Shown here: piece by piece, positions 1 to 7,061 of the stretch
How the letters are laid out: each line of letters begins with the position of its first letter
Numbering within the stretch: position 1 is the first letter of the stretch
Assembly (NCBI GenBank): GCA_021414165.1
Contig: JAIOPA010000175.1
Span: 1 to 24,710 of the forward strand
Direction of reading: 5' to 3'
Source of the DNA: Candidatus Eiseniibacteriota bacterium
GTDB taxonomy: Bacteria > Eisenbacteria > RBG-16-71-46
Length of the DNA stretch: 24,710 bases
The notes under the pieces: generated by a model
Database searches by the model: none
What the model saw: only the letters and a program-made list of their open reading frames with translations
Told to the model about the DNA's origin: nothing
Position numbers and translations under genes: made by a program

Positions 1-1028
1 TCCTCGGCGTTGATGCGGCATTCGATCGCGTGGCCACGGATCGTGACGTCGTCCTGCGTGAACGACATAGGTTCACCGGCCGCCACGAGGATCTGCTCCT
101 TCACGAGGTCGATGCCCGTGACCTCCTCGGTGACCGGGTGCTCGACCTGGATGCGCGTGTTCATCTCCATGAAGTAGAACGAGCCGTCCTCGTCGTACAG
201 GAACTCCATGGTGCCGGCATTCAGGTAGTTGATCGAGGCGGCGCCGCGTGCGGCCAACTCGCCCATGGTCTTGCGCTGCTCGGGCGTGAGCACCGAGCTG
301 GGGGCTTCCTCGATGAGCTTCTGGTGGTTGCGCTGCACGCTGCACTCGCGCTCGCCCAGATGCACCACGTTGCCCTTGCCATCACCGAACAGCTGGATCT
401 CGATGTGGCTCGGCTTGGTGATGTACTTCTCGAGGTACACCGCGTTGTTGTTGAACGCCGCGCCGGCCTCGGCCTGCGCGATACCGAAGCCCATGCGCAG
501 CTGCTTCTCGTCCCACGCGATGCGCATGCCGCGGCCACCGCCGCCGGCCGACGCCTTCACGATGACCGGGAACCCGATCTCGCGCGCGATCGACACGGCT
601 TCCTCGATGTCCGTGATGATGCCGTCGCTGCCCGGCACCATGGGCAGGCCCGCGGCCTTCATGGTGCGCTTGGCCTCGGCCTTGTCGCCCATGCGACGGA
701 TCATCTCGGGCGTGGGGCCGATGAACGTGAACCCGCACGATCCGCAGACTTCGACGAAGTGCGCGTTCTCGGACAGGAAGCCATAGCCCGGATGGATCGC
801 GTCGGCGCCCGTGACCTCGGCGGCCGCGATCAGGCGGGCGATGTGGTTGTACGACTGCGCCGGGGCCGGCGGTCCGATGCACACCGATTCGTCGGCCAGA
901 CGCACGTGCAGGCTGTCACGGTCGGCTTCGCTGAACACGGCCACGGTGGCGATATCGAGTTCGCGGCAGGCGCGGATGACGCGCAGCGCGATCTCACCGC
1001 GATTGGCGATGAGTACCTTCTTGAACAT
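1..1028 (-). CDS. accC: Biotin carboxylase subunit of acetyl-CoA carboxylase (3' end cut by window edge)
   Basis: This enzyme carboxylates biotin carried on BCCP, using ATP and bicarbonate, in the first committed step of fatty-acid synthesis. About 342 residues are present and roughly the last 105 of a typical 445-450 residue AccC lie outside the window. The N-terminus reads MFKKVLIANRGEIA, the textbook AccC start. The ATP-grasp glycine loop (ASAGGGGRGMR) is near residue 160, and the catalytic block MNTRIQVEHPVTE is near residues 289-301. The Arg of AIECRIN near 338 is also present. The ATG lies 9 bases downstream of the pilT stop, so it is probably co-transcribed with accB and pilT. Function is certain from sequence; only the C-terminus is unseen. 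Confidence 0.97.
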   Translation of the reverse strand, partial: MFKKVLIANRGEIALRVIRACRELDIATVAVFSEADRDSLHVRLADESVCIGPPAPAQSYNHIARLIAAAEVTGADAIHPGYGFLSENAHFVEVCGSCGFTFIGPTPEMIRRMGDKAEAKRTMKAAGLPMVPGSDGIITDIEEAVSIAREIGFPVIVKASAGGGGRGMRIAWDEKQLRMGFGIAQAEAGAAFNNNAVYLEKYITKPSHIEIQLFGDGKGNVVHLGERECSVQRNHQKLIEEAPSSVLTPEQRKTMGELAARGAASINYLNAGTMEFLYDEDGSFYFMEMNTRIQVEHPVTEEVTGIDLVKEQILVAAGEPMSFTQDDVTIRGHAIECRINAE

Positions 1029-1037
1029 GCTTGGCCT

Positions 1038-2243
1038 TTACTCCCGCGACATCCAGTCGGGACGAGAGGAACCGGGGGCACCGCCACCCGGCGAGGGGTT
1101 CGAGCCTGCCGCGGGCGCGCCGGTTTCCGGCTCGCTCTCCGCGGCTTCGATGGGCTGCCACGTGCGATCCGACGTGCCCGCGATGCCCTTCAACTTGAGG
1201 CTCAGTTCGTTCGGGTTGTTGCAGTTCTTGAGCGCGTCCTCTTCGGTGATCAGGCCCTCGCGCAGCAACGCGAGCACGCTCTGATCGAACGTCTGCATGC
1301 CGTACTGCGTCACGCCTTCACTGATGAGCGTGTGCAGGAACGGGATGCGCTCGGGGTCCAGGATGTACTCACGCACGGTGGGCGTGGACACCATGACCTC
1401 GACGGCCGGGATACGGCCGGCGCCGTCCTTGCGTGGGATGAGGCGCTGCGAGATGACGGCGCGCAGGTTGGCGGCGAGCGCCATGCGCACTTCATCGTGC
1501 TGGTGCGGCGGATAGAACGAGATGATGCGCTGGATGCTCTGCACGACGTCGGTGGTGTGCAGCGTGCTCATGACCACGTGACCGGTGTCGGCCGCCATGA
1601 GTGCGGTGGACATGGTCTCGTAGTTGCGGATCTCACCGACCAGGATGATGTCGGGATCCTGGCGCAGCACGTAGCGCAGTCCATCCTGGAACGAGGCGGT
1701 GTCGAGACCGACCTCGCGCTGATGGATGAACGACAGGCGGTCGCGGTGCAGGAACTCGATCGGGTCCTCGACCGTGATCACGTTGCGCGTGGTCGTACGG
1801 TTGATGGTGTCGATCATGGCCGCGAGCGTGGTGGACTTGCCCGAGCCGGTACGCCCGGTGACCAGGATGAGTCCGCGCGGCGAGAACGCCAGGTCGCGGA
1901 TCGTGGGCGGCAGCCCCAGGTCATCGAGCGTGGGCACCTCGACCGGCACGTGGCGCAAGGCCACGGCGGGCGTGCCGCGCTGCATGAAGATGTTGGCGCG
2001 GAAGCGGGCCAGACCGGCCACACCGAACGCGAAGTCGATCTCGTGGTGCGTCGCGAAGTGTGCGCGCTGCTCCTCGTTGAGCATCTGCTGGCACACGTCG
2101 CGCAGTTCCTGCGACGTCGGGGCCGGCTCATCGAGCGTGTACAGCACGCCATCGACACGCACCACCGGCGGGGTACCCGCCTTGAGGTGCAGATCACTGG
2201 CGCGCGCCGCGATCATCTTCTCGAGCACGCTACGGATGTTCAT
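1038..2243 (-). CDS. pilT: PilT-family type IV pilus retraction ATPase
   Basis: This is a cytoplasmic hexameric ATPase of the PilT/GspE secretion superfamily, expected to power pilus retraction and twitching. The 401 residues show Walker A (GRTGSGKST, 130-138), the Asp box (ITVEDPIE, 156-163), Walker B (DIILVGEIR, 198-206) and the His box (STLHTTD, 226-232). The start MNIRSVLEKM followed by ASDLHLKAG matches the family N-terminus. The region that is AIRNLIRE in classical PilT reads TVREYILDPER here, so a PilU-like or lineage-specific paralogue cannot be excluded. Residues 360-401 form a Pro/Gly/Glu-rich tail beyond the usual end. The gene sits between accB (70 bases upstream) and accC (9 bases downstream), an odd place for a pilus motor. 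No pilin or PilB/C gene is in the window. Confidence 0.93.
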   Translation of the reverse strand: MNIRSVLEKMIAARASDLHLKAGTPPVVRVDGVLYTLDEPAPTSQELRDVCQQMLNEEQRAHFATHHEIDFAFGVAGLARFRANIFMQRGTPAVALRHVPVEVPTLDDLGLPPTIRDLAFSPRGLILVTGRTGSGKSTTLAAMIDTINRTTTRNVITVEDPIEFLHRDRLSFIHQREVGLDTASFQDGLRYVLRQDPDIILVGEIRNYETMSTALMAADTGHVVMSTLHTTDVVQSIQRIISFYPPHQHDEVRMALAANLRAVISQRLIPRKDGAGRIPAVEVMVSTPTVREYILDPERIPFLHTLISEGVTQYGMQTFDQSVLALLREGLITEEDALKNCNNPNELSLKLKGIAGTSDRTWQPIEAAESEPETGAPAAGSNPSPGGGAPGSSRPDWMSRE

Positions 2244-2313
2244 GGGTCCCTCGTCCGCCGTCCGCTCGGGCCGGGTGGAGCCCCGGGGGCCGGTGGGACG
2301 TACGACGTCCGTG

Positions 2314-2937
2314 TCAGATCGGCTCGATCAGGAACAGCTTCTGCCCGAACTCCACGGGCTGGGCATTGTCGATCAGCATCTTCACGACACGGCCCTTCAC
2401 CTCGGCCTCGATCTCATTCATGAGCTTCATGGCCTCGATGATGCAGACGGTCTGTCCCACCTCGACGATGTCCCCGACCTCGACGAACGGATCGGCATCG
2501 GGCGCGGGCGAGCGGTAGAACGTGCCCACCATGGGCGACGTGACCGCCTTGAGGTTGCTGTCGGGGTCGGCCGCCGGCGCGGGTGCAGCCGCCGCTGCGG
2601 CAGCCGCCGGAGCCGCGCCACGCGCGGCCGGTGCGGCCGCCGATGCGGGAGCTGCCGCGACCCACGTGCCACCCGAGCCCGCGTTGGCCGAGATACGCAC
2701 CGAGCGTCCGCCCGATTCGATCTCCAACTCACCGATGCCCGTGCGCTGCACGAGCTTGATGAGCTGACGCAGTTCCGCGAGTTCGAAGCCCGCGACGGCC
2801 GAGACCGCCGCGACGTTGTTCGCGGGCTTGGCCGCAGGCTTGGAGGGAGCGGACTTCGACGAAGCGGCTTTCGCCGCAGGGGACTTCGACGACTTGGCGG
2901 CAGTCTTGCCGCGCTTCGGAGCGCTAGCCACGAGCAT
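2314..2937 (-). CDS. accB: Biotin carboxyl carrier protein of acetyl-CoA carboxylase with basic N-terminal extension
   Basis: BCCP carries the biotin that AccC carboxylates and the carboxyltransferase then unloads. The biotinyl domain occupies about residues 129-207 and has the canonical EAMKLMNE motif with biotin-accepting Lys171. The normal BCCP N-terminal element (ELRQLIKLVQRTGIGELEIE) is at about 55-74, followed by an Ala/Pro linker. In front of it is an extra segment of about 45 residues made almost only of Lys, Ala, Ser and Pro, ending near PAAKPANN. The start is firm: AAGG lies just upstream of this ATG, and no ATG, GTG or TTG codon occurs between it and the conserved domain. The start overlaps the end of aroQ by 14 bases, indicating coupled translation. 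Length is 207 residues against about 150-160 for typical BCCP. Confidence 0.96.
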   Translation of the reverse strand: MLVASAPKRGKTAAKSSKSPAAKAASSKSAPSKPAAKPANNVAAVSAVAGFELAELRQLIKLVQRTGIGELEIESGGRSVRISANAGSGGTWVAAAPASAAAPAARGAAPAAAAAAAAPAPAADPDSNLKAVTSPMVGTFYRSPAPDADPFVEVGDIVEVGQTVCIIEAMKLMNEIEAEVKGRVVKMLIDNAQPVEFGQKLFLIEPI

Positions 2938-3367
2938 CCACCTTCTGAAGGAGTCCGCGCAGAGCGAGCGCGTAGCTCTCGACGCCGAAGCCCGCGACCA
3001 GACCGAGCGAGACGCCGGCGGTCAGCGAGACATGGCGAAACGATTCACGTGCGTGCGGATTCGACACATGCACCTCGACCGTCGGGAGACCGGCGCCCGC
3101 GATCGCATCGCGCAACGCGACACTCGTGTGCGTCAGGCCGCCCGGGTTGAAGATCACACCGTGACAGCGGCCGCGGGCCTGGTACAACGCGTCGATGAGA
3201 ACCCCTTCGTGCGCACTCTGGAGGGTCTCGACCTCACAGCCGAGTTCCTGCCCGAGCGTGCTCAACCGGGTGTTCACCTCGTCCAGCGTCACGCGACCGT
3301 AGATCTCTGGCTCGCGTGTGCCGAGCGCCTGGAGGTTGGGGCCGTGCAGGATCAGGATTCGTCGCAT
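2924..3367 (-). CDS. aroQ: 3-dehydroquinate dehydratase, type II
   Basis: This enzyme performs the third shikimate-pathway step, dehydrating 3-dehydroquinate to 3-dehydroshikimate in the cytoplasm. The 147-residue protein has the type II signature near its start (HGPNLQALGTREPEIYG, including the active-site Tyr), then FNPGGLTHTS and EVHVSNPHARESFRH, which carry the catalytic His and substrate-binding residues. The common GPNLNLLG block is GPNLQALG here, a mild change. The ATG at 3367 is preferred over an upstream in-frame start because it gives the family N-terminus MRRILILHGPN and follows a GAGGGCGG ribosome site. It starts 10 bases after the aroB stop, so the two shikimate genes are adjacent. 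A promoter candidate within the end of aroB could also drive it. Confidence 0.95.
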   Translation of the reverse strand: MRRILILHGPNLQALGTREPEIYGRVTLDEVNTRLSTLGQELGCEVETLQSAHEGVLIDALYQARGRCHGVIFNPGGLTHTSVALRDAIAGAGLPTVEVHVSNPHARESFRHVSLTAGVSLGLVAGFGVESYALALRGLLQKVDARG

Positions 3368-3377
3368 CGGTCCGCCC

Positions 3378-4493
3378 TCAGGCACGCGTCGGGCGCGCAC
3401 CGGAGTGCTCCAGCGCGGCACGCACGAGTCGGGATTCCACAGCGCGCGGCACGCTAGCATCGCCTATCCGGGGCGTCAATACCCAGCGGACCTCACCTGA
3501 TGCGCGCTTCTTATCTTGTTTCATGGCTTCGAGTAACCGCTCCATGGGTAGGTTCGGCATCCGTACCGGCAGCCGCAGGTGGTCCAAGGCAGCCTCGAGC
3601 CGGATCTGGGACTCGGGTTTGAGCCCGGCCGAGCGCACCGACAGCCAGGCGGCGGCCCGCATGCCGATCGCGACCGCTTCACCATGCAACAGTTGCTCGT
3701 AGCCCAGCACCGCCTCGATGGCGTGCCCGAGCGTGTGCCCGAAGTTGAGCGCCGTACGGCCCCCACCCTCACGCTCGCGCTCATCCGCCTGGACCACGCG
3801 CGCCTTCACGGCGATCGCGCGCGACACCGCCCCGGCCAGTGCGGCCGGCTCGCCGTCGGCGAGCGCATCGAGCCGGGCCTCGCACCAGCGCCAGAGCGGC
3901 GCATCGACCGCGAAGCCCTTCTTGAGCACCTCGGCCAGCCCGTTGCGCCGCTGCCGCGCCGAGAGCGTGGCCAGCACCTCGGGGTCCACCAGCACACCGG
4001 CCGGCTGGTGGAACGCGCCCACCAGGTTCTTGCCCGCACTCAGGTCGATCGCGGTCTTGCCGCCCACGCTGGCGTCGACCTGTGCGAGCACCGTGGTCGG
4101 CACACCGATCCAGCGCACGCCGCGCAGCCACGTGGCTGCGGCGAAGCCGGCCAGATCCCCCACCACGCCACCGCCCAGCGCCACGACCACGCCATCACGG
4201 CCCAGCTCGGCGGCCGCGAATGTCTCCCAGAGCCGCTCCAGTACCTGCGCGCGCTTGGCCTGCTCGCCCGCGGGCACGATCGCGGCATCCACCGCGAGCC
4301 CGGCTTTGCGGAGCGAACGCAACGTGGCCTCGCCATGGAAGCGCGCCACGCGCGGATCGGTGATCAACACCACGTGCGACGCGCCGGTGGTGGTCTTGAC
4401 GAACGCACCCAGCTTGGCGAGCCCACCGTTCGCGATATGGATGCGCGACGTGGCAGCGGTACCGGGGAATCGCAGCACGAGGTCTTTACTCAT
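3378..4493 (-). CDS. aroB: 3-dehydroquinate synthase
   Basis: AroB is the NAD- and metal-dependent cyclase converting DAHP to 3-dehydroquinate, the second shikimate step. The 371 residues from the chosen ATG include the nucleotide-binding loop GGGVVGD (about 107-113), VDASVGGKTAID (about 139-150) and metal ligands Glu188 (NGLAEVLKKG), His253 (FGHTLGH) and His270 (LLHGEAV). The open frame continues upstream to 4688, but that Arg-rich stretch lacks family similarity, so the start MSKDLVLRF is used. No good Shine-Dalgarno site is visible. Codon use changes near the 3' end (about 3445-3530), where GTA, TTG, ATA, AAA and CAA appear in an otherwise GC-ending gene. That stretch contains a promoter-like sequence facing aroQ. 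Confidence 0.95.
   Translation of the reverse strand: MSKDLVLRFPGTAATSRIHIANGGLAKLGAFVKTTTGASHVVLITDPRVARFHGEATLRSLRKAGLAVDAAIVPAGEQAKRAQVLERLWETFAAAELGRDGVVVALGGGVVGDLAGFAAATWLRGVRWIGVPTTVLAQVDASVGGKTAIDLSAGKNLVGAFHQPAGVLVDPEVLATLSARQRRNGLAEVLKKGFAVDAPLWRWCEARLDALADGEPAALAGAVSRAIAVKARVVQADEREREGGGRTALNFGHTLGHAIEAVLGYEQLLHGEAVAIGMRAAAWLSVRSAGLKPESQIRLEAALDHLRLPVRMPNLPMERLLEAMKQDKKRASGEVRWVLTPRIGDASVPRAVESRLVRAALEHSGARPTRA
3451..3479 (-). promoter_or_regulatory. Candidate internal promoter in the 3' end of aroB, facing aroQ-accB-pilT-accC
   Basis: The minus strand carries TTGACG (3479-3474), a 17-base spacer and TAGCGT (3456-3451), with an extended TG one base before the -10. The same hexamers and the same GATGCTAGCGT string occur upstream of the plus-strand gene at 23132. 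Transcription would begin about 75 bases before the aroQ start. The overlapping aroB codons are rare for this genome (GTA, TTG, ATA, GCT), as expected if the DNA is constrained by a second function. Activity is inferred from sequence only. Confidence 0.45.
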
Positions 4494-4530
4494 GCGCGCA
4501 GCATACACAGGCTGCCCGCAGCGTGCAGGC

Positions 4531-5775
4531 TTAACGCGCGGTGCTGTCGGCGGCTTCGCGCAGCGCGCGGCCCACGCGCGGCGTGCGTGCATCGAGCGCG
4601 GTCGGCGTGCTCGACGGCCCGGCGCTACCCGAGATCGCGGGCGTGGCCTCGACGCGCATCCACGAGGGGATGGCGCTCGGCGCTTCATCGAGCCGCGTGC
4701 GGCCCTCGCGACCGAGTTCGTCGCGCACCCACACCAGCCTCACCTCGCTCGCGGGCCCGGTCACGGCGACCCAGCGCGCGAGCTGCTCGGAGTACTCCAC
4801 CTTCTCGCCGTTGAACGCCACGATGAGATCGCCCTTCTTGAGCCCGAGCCGCGCGGCAGGCCCATTGGGCGCCACGGCCTCGACCAGCGCGCCGATGGGC
4901 ACGCGATCGGATGGCCCGCCCGCACCGTTCACGAACACGCTGCGCGTGGATACCCCGAGCATGCCGTGACGCACGCGGCCGTGCTTCGCCAGACCATCGA
5001 GGAACGGCACGATATCCTCGACCGGGATGGCGAAGCTCATGCCACCCGGGCGCCGCTCGGCGCGCTCGCGCTTGCCGGGGGCCTCGGGCGCACCGAGTTC
5101 ACCCTGCACGAGCCCCAGCAGTTCGCCGCGCGAGTTGAGCGCCGCGCCACCGCTGTTGCCCGGATAGACCTCGTTCGTGAGCTGCAGCAGGCTCGTGCCC
5201 GGCTCGGCGAAGCGCATGGCGACCGTGCCCACCGACTGCGTGGGGGCGCTGCGATACGACGAACCCAGCGCGATGACCCAATCGCCACTCGCACCCGGCT
5301 TGGCGGCCAGCGGCACGCTGGGCAGTTCGAGCCCCTTGGGCTCGAGCAGGGCGATATTGCGCACCGGGTCCATGCCCACGATGCGTGCTTCGACCTGCAG
5401 ATGATTCTCGGTCACCACGAACACGCGCTCGGCGCCCAGCACCACGCTCGCAGTGGTCACCACACCATTCGCCGACACCGCCACGCCCGAGCCCACGCGG
5501 CTGTGCTGGCGAGACGGCCCCACGTTCTTGCCCAGCACCGCACGCTGCGCGATGACCGTGACCATGCACGGACGCGCACGCTTGGCGATGCGATCGACAT
5601 CGGCCTCGAACGCCGACAGCGTGGACTGAGCTCTCGCCACCGCGACGATCGGCGCCACGGGTGCAGCGAGCATCGCGAGCGATGCCAGACATCGCATCGC
5701 GAGCGAAGCCAGACAGAAAATAGCGCGCGCGCCCCTCGTGCGAACGGAGCGCGCAGCGCGGGGGATGCGGTTCAC
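4531..5775 (-). CDS. HtrA/DegP-like protein with PDZ domain, catalytic His and Asp missing (probable pseudoprotease)
   Basis: The 414-residue protein has an Arg-rich N-terminus and hydrophobic signal segment (about 19-48), a trypsin-like HtrA domain (about 65-260) and one PDZ domain (about 270-352). The last 60 residues are a low-complexity tail. The nucleophile block YPGNSGG with Ser208 is intact. The His block, normally TNxHVV, reads TTASVV (107-112), so Ser110 or Val111 replaces His. The Asp block, normally DPxxDIA, reads DPVRNIA with Asn140 in place of Asp. No proteolysis is therefore expected, and a binding or sensing role is more likely. It starts with GTG, 8 bases after the anti-sigma stop, so it belongs to the sigma operon. 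ATG codons at 5697 or nearby could shorten the signal region. Confidence 0.88.
   Translation of the reverse strand: MNRIPRAARSVRTRGARAIFCLASLAMRCLASLAMLAAPVAPIVAVARAQSTLSAFEADVDRIAKRARPCMVTVIAQRAVLGKNVGPSRQHSRVGSGVAVSANGVVTTASVVLGAERVFVVTENHLQVEARIVGMDPVRNIALLEPKGLELPSVPLAAKPGASGDWVIALGSSYRSAPTQSVGTVAMRFAEPGTSLLQLTNEVYPGNSGGAALNSRGELLGLVQGELGAPEAPGKRERAERRPGGMSFAIPVEDIVPFLDGLAKHGRVRHGMLGVSTRSVFVNGAGGPSDRVPIGALVEAVAPNGPAARLGLKKGDLIVAFNGEKVEYSEQLARWVAVTGPASEVRLVWVRDELGREGRTRLDEAPSAIPSWMRVEATPAISGSAGPSSTPTALDARTPRVGRALREAADSTAR
5671..5715 (-). repeat. 24-base tandem duplication in the signal-peptide coding region of the HtrA-like gene
   Basis: Two 21-base copies (5671-5691 and 5695-5715) differ at one base and have a 24-base period. 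They encode two successive copies of an eight-residue hydrophobic unit (CLASLAMR, then CLASLAML). The duplication lengthens the hydrophobic core of the signal segment without changing the frame. Confidence 0.85.
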
Positions 5776-5783
5776 GGACGGGC

Positions 5784-6377
5784 TCAGAACGAGATCACCG
5801 TCTGCTCACCCTGGACGCCCTCGGGCAGGTTCGACACCGCCTGCGCGCGGCCGCGATGCAGCACGACCGGGTCGAGGATGAACTCGACGTCCTCGGAGTG
5901 ATCGAAGATGGCGTTCGTGTCCATGGTGCGCGCGGCCGACGGCGCCGGGCTGCCGGTCGCCGGCTCGGCGCTGGCCACCAGACGCGGCTGCACGACCTTG
6001 GCATCACGGTTCGCGAGCGACGTATCGGCCGCACCGTTCGGGAGCACGCGCGGCAGGATCACCAGCGCGCCCACGATGAGCAGCGCGGCGGCCGCAGCGA
6101 CCGGCACCCACGCCGGACGTGCCGCAGGGACCACGATGCGATCGGGCGCGGGCTCCGCGCGACGAGCCGCAGCGAGCGCACGCTCGGGCAGATCGCTCGC
6201 CGTCTCGACGCGCGCGAGCGAACCCGCGAGCTCCAACGTGCGTGCGAACTGGTCGTACTGCGAGCGGCAGCCGGTGCAACCGGTCAGGTGCGCATCGAGC
6301 CACTCGCGCTCGGCCTGCGTCACCTCATCATCCCAGTACGCGCCGAACATCTGCCGAGCCTGGTCACATCGATTCAT
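5784..6377 (-). CDS. Zinc-finger anti-sigma factor, single-pass membrane protein
   Basis: This protein is expected to hold the neighbouring ECF sigma factor inactive at the inner membrane until a stress signal releases it. The cytoplasmic N-terminus has the ZAS zinc-binding pattern Cys4, His30, Cys34, Cys37 (HLTGCTGC). A transmembrane helix covers about residues 90-109 (WVPVAAAAALLIVGALVILP). The remaining 90 residues are predicted periplasmic and hold no recognised domain; the segment FDHSEDVEFILDPVV is the most structured part. The gene begins 9 bases after the sigma stop, behind GAGGG, and is followed 8 bases later by the HtrA-like gene. The arrangement mirrors RpoE-RseA-MucD type loci. 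The sigma partner is inferred from position. Confidence 0.92.
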   Translation of the reverse strand: MNRCDQARQMFGAYWDDEVTQAEREWLDAHLTGCTGCRSQYDQFARTLELAGSLARVETASDLPERALAAARRAEPAPDRIVVPAARPAWVPVAAAAALLIVGALVILPRVLPNGAADTSLANRDAKVVQPRLVASAEPATGSPAPSAARTMDTNAIFDHSEDVEFILDPVVLHRGRAQAVSNLPEGVQGEQTVISF

Positions 6378-6386
6378 GGAAGTCCC

Positions 6387-7037
6387 TCATGGTGCTTCCT
6401 GTTGTTGTTGAACGAACGGTTGGAGCTTGCGCTGTAGCATGCTGCGGGCGCGATTGATGCGGGATCTCACCGTGCCGCCCGGCAACCCGAGCACCTCGGC
6501 GATCTCCTCGTACGACAAGCCTTCGATGTCACGCAGCACCAACGCCAGCCGGTACTTCTCGGGCACCGTCGCGATGGCCTTGCCGACGGCTCCCTGCAGC
6601 TGCTCCCGCTCCATCCCCGCCTCTCGCCCCTCGCGCGGATCCGCGAGCTGCGGCAGGCTGTCGGACAGCACCTCGGTGAGGGCATCGAGCGAGAACCAGT
6701 TGCGACGCCGGACCCGCCGGCGGATCTCGTTCTTCGCGAGATTCGCGGCGATCGTGAACACCCAGGTCGAGAACTTCGAGCCGCGCCGATAGTTCCGGCG
6801 ATGCACGAACACGCGCACGAAGACTTCCTGCGCGAGGTCGTCGACGTTCTCCCGGTCGTTCAACACCCGGCTGATGAGGTTACCGACCCGTCCCTGGAAC
6901 CTGCGGACGAGTTCGGTGAAGGCTCTGTCATCATCCTCAGCCACTCGCGCCATGAGGTCCTCATCGGACAAGCTCACGATCGTGGGCGGCAGGGGATCTC
7001 GGTCAGGGGCCAAATGGGACCTCACTTGCGGTGACAT
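6387..7037 (-). CDS. ECF-family RNA polymerase sigma factor
   Basis: This is an alternative sigma factor of about 216 residues with only regions 2 and 4. Region 2 spans about 35-107 and includes DDLAQEVFVRVF (core binding) and the promoter-melting segment FSTWVFTIAANLAKNEIRRR. Region 4 spans about 145-203, with the helix-turn-helix LSYEEIAEVLGLPGGTVRSR. It heads an operon with its anti-sigma factor and an HtrA-like protein, which points to cell-envelope stress. The ATG at 7037 follows a weak GCGGGG site. A GTG at 6977 (VSLSDEDLM) would give a more typical short N-terminus and cannot be excluded, because a GGAACTT box lies just upstream of the ATG. The open frame reaches further upstream to 7205 but is not family-like there. 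Confidence 0.93.
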   Translation of the reverse strand: MSPQVRSHLAPDRDPLPPTIVSLSDEDLMARVAEDDDRAFTELVRRFQGRVGNLISRVLNDRENVDDLAQEVFVRVFVHRRNYRRGSKFSTWVFTIAANLAKNEIRRRVRRRNWFSLDALTEVLSDSLPQLADPREGREAGMEREQLQGAVGKAIATVPEKYRLALVLRDIEGLSYEEIAEVLGLPGGTVRSRINRARSMLQRKLQPFVQQQQEAP

Positions 7038-7061
7038 ACCCCGCAGCCGGACATAAGTTCC
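7032..7061 (-). promoter_or_regulatory. Possible ECF-type (autoregulatory) promoter of the sigma operon
   Basis: The minus strand has GGAACTT at 7061-7055, matching the -35 element used by RpoE-like sigma factors. It is followed after 16 bases by TATGTCA (7038-7032). This overlaps the annotated ATG, so if used, the sigma gene would start at a later codon such as the GTG at 6977. The -10 match is weak and the spacing is not ideal. Confidence 0.25.

Noticed and set aside
2296..2310. Small hairpin GGACGT-ACG-ACGTCC between accB and pilT
   Set aside because: The stem is only six base pairs with a three-base loop and no T run. It is too weak to call a terminator, though it could modestly affect the accB-pilT ratio.
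30..2423. Very long plus-strand open frame opposite accC, pilT and accB
   Set aside because: It lies antisense to three unmistakable genes. Its translation is His/Arg/Asp-rich, with no domain, as expected from the complement of GC-rich codons.
4494..4688. 65-residue N-terminal extension of AroB
   Set aside because: It is Arg/Pro-rich without family similarity and overlaps the HtrA-like gene; MSKDLVLRF is the natural start.
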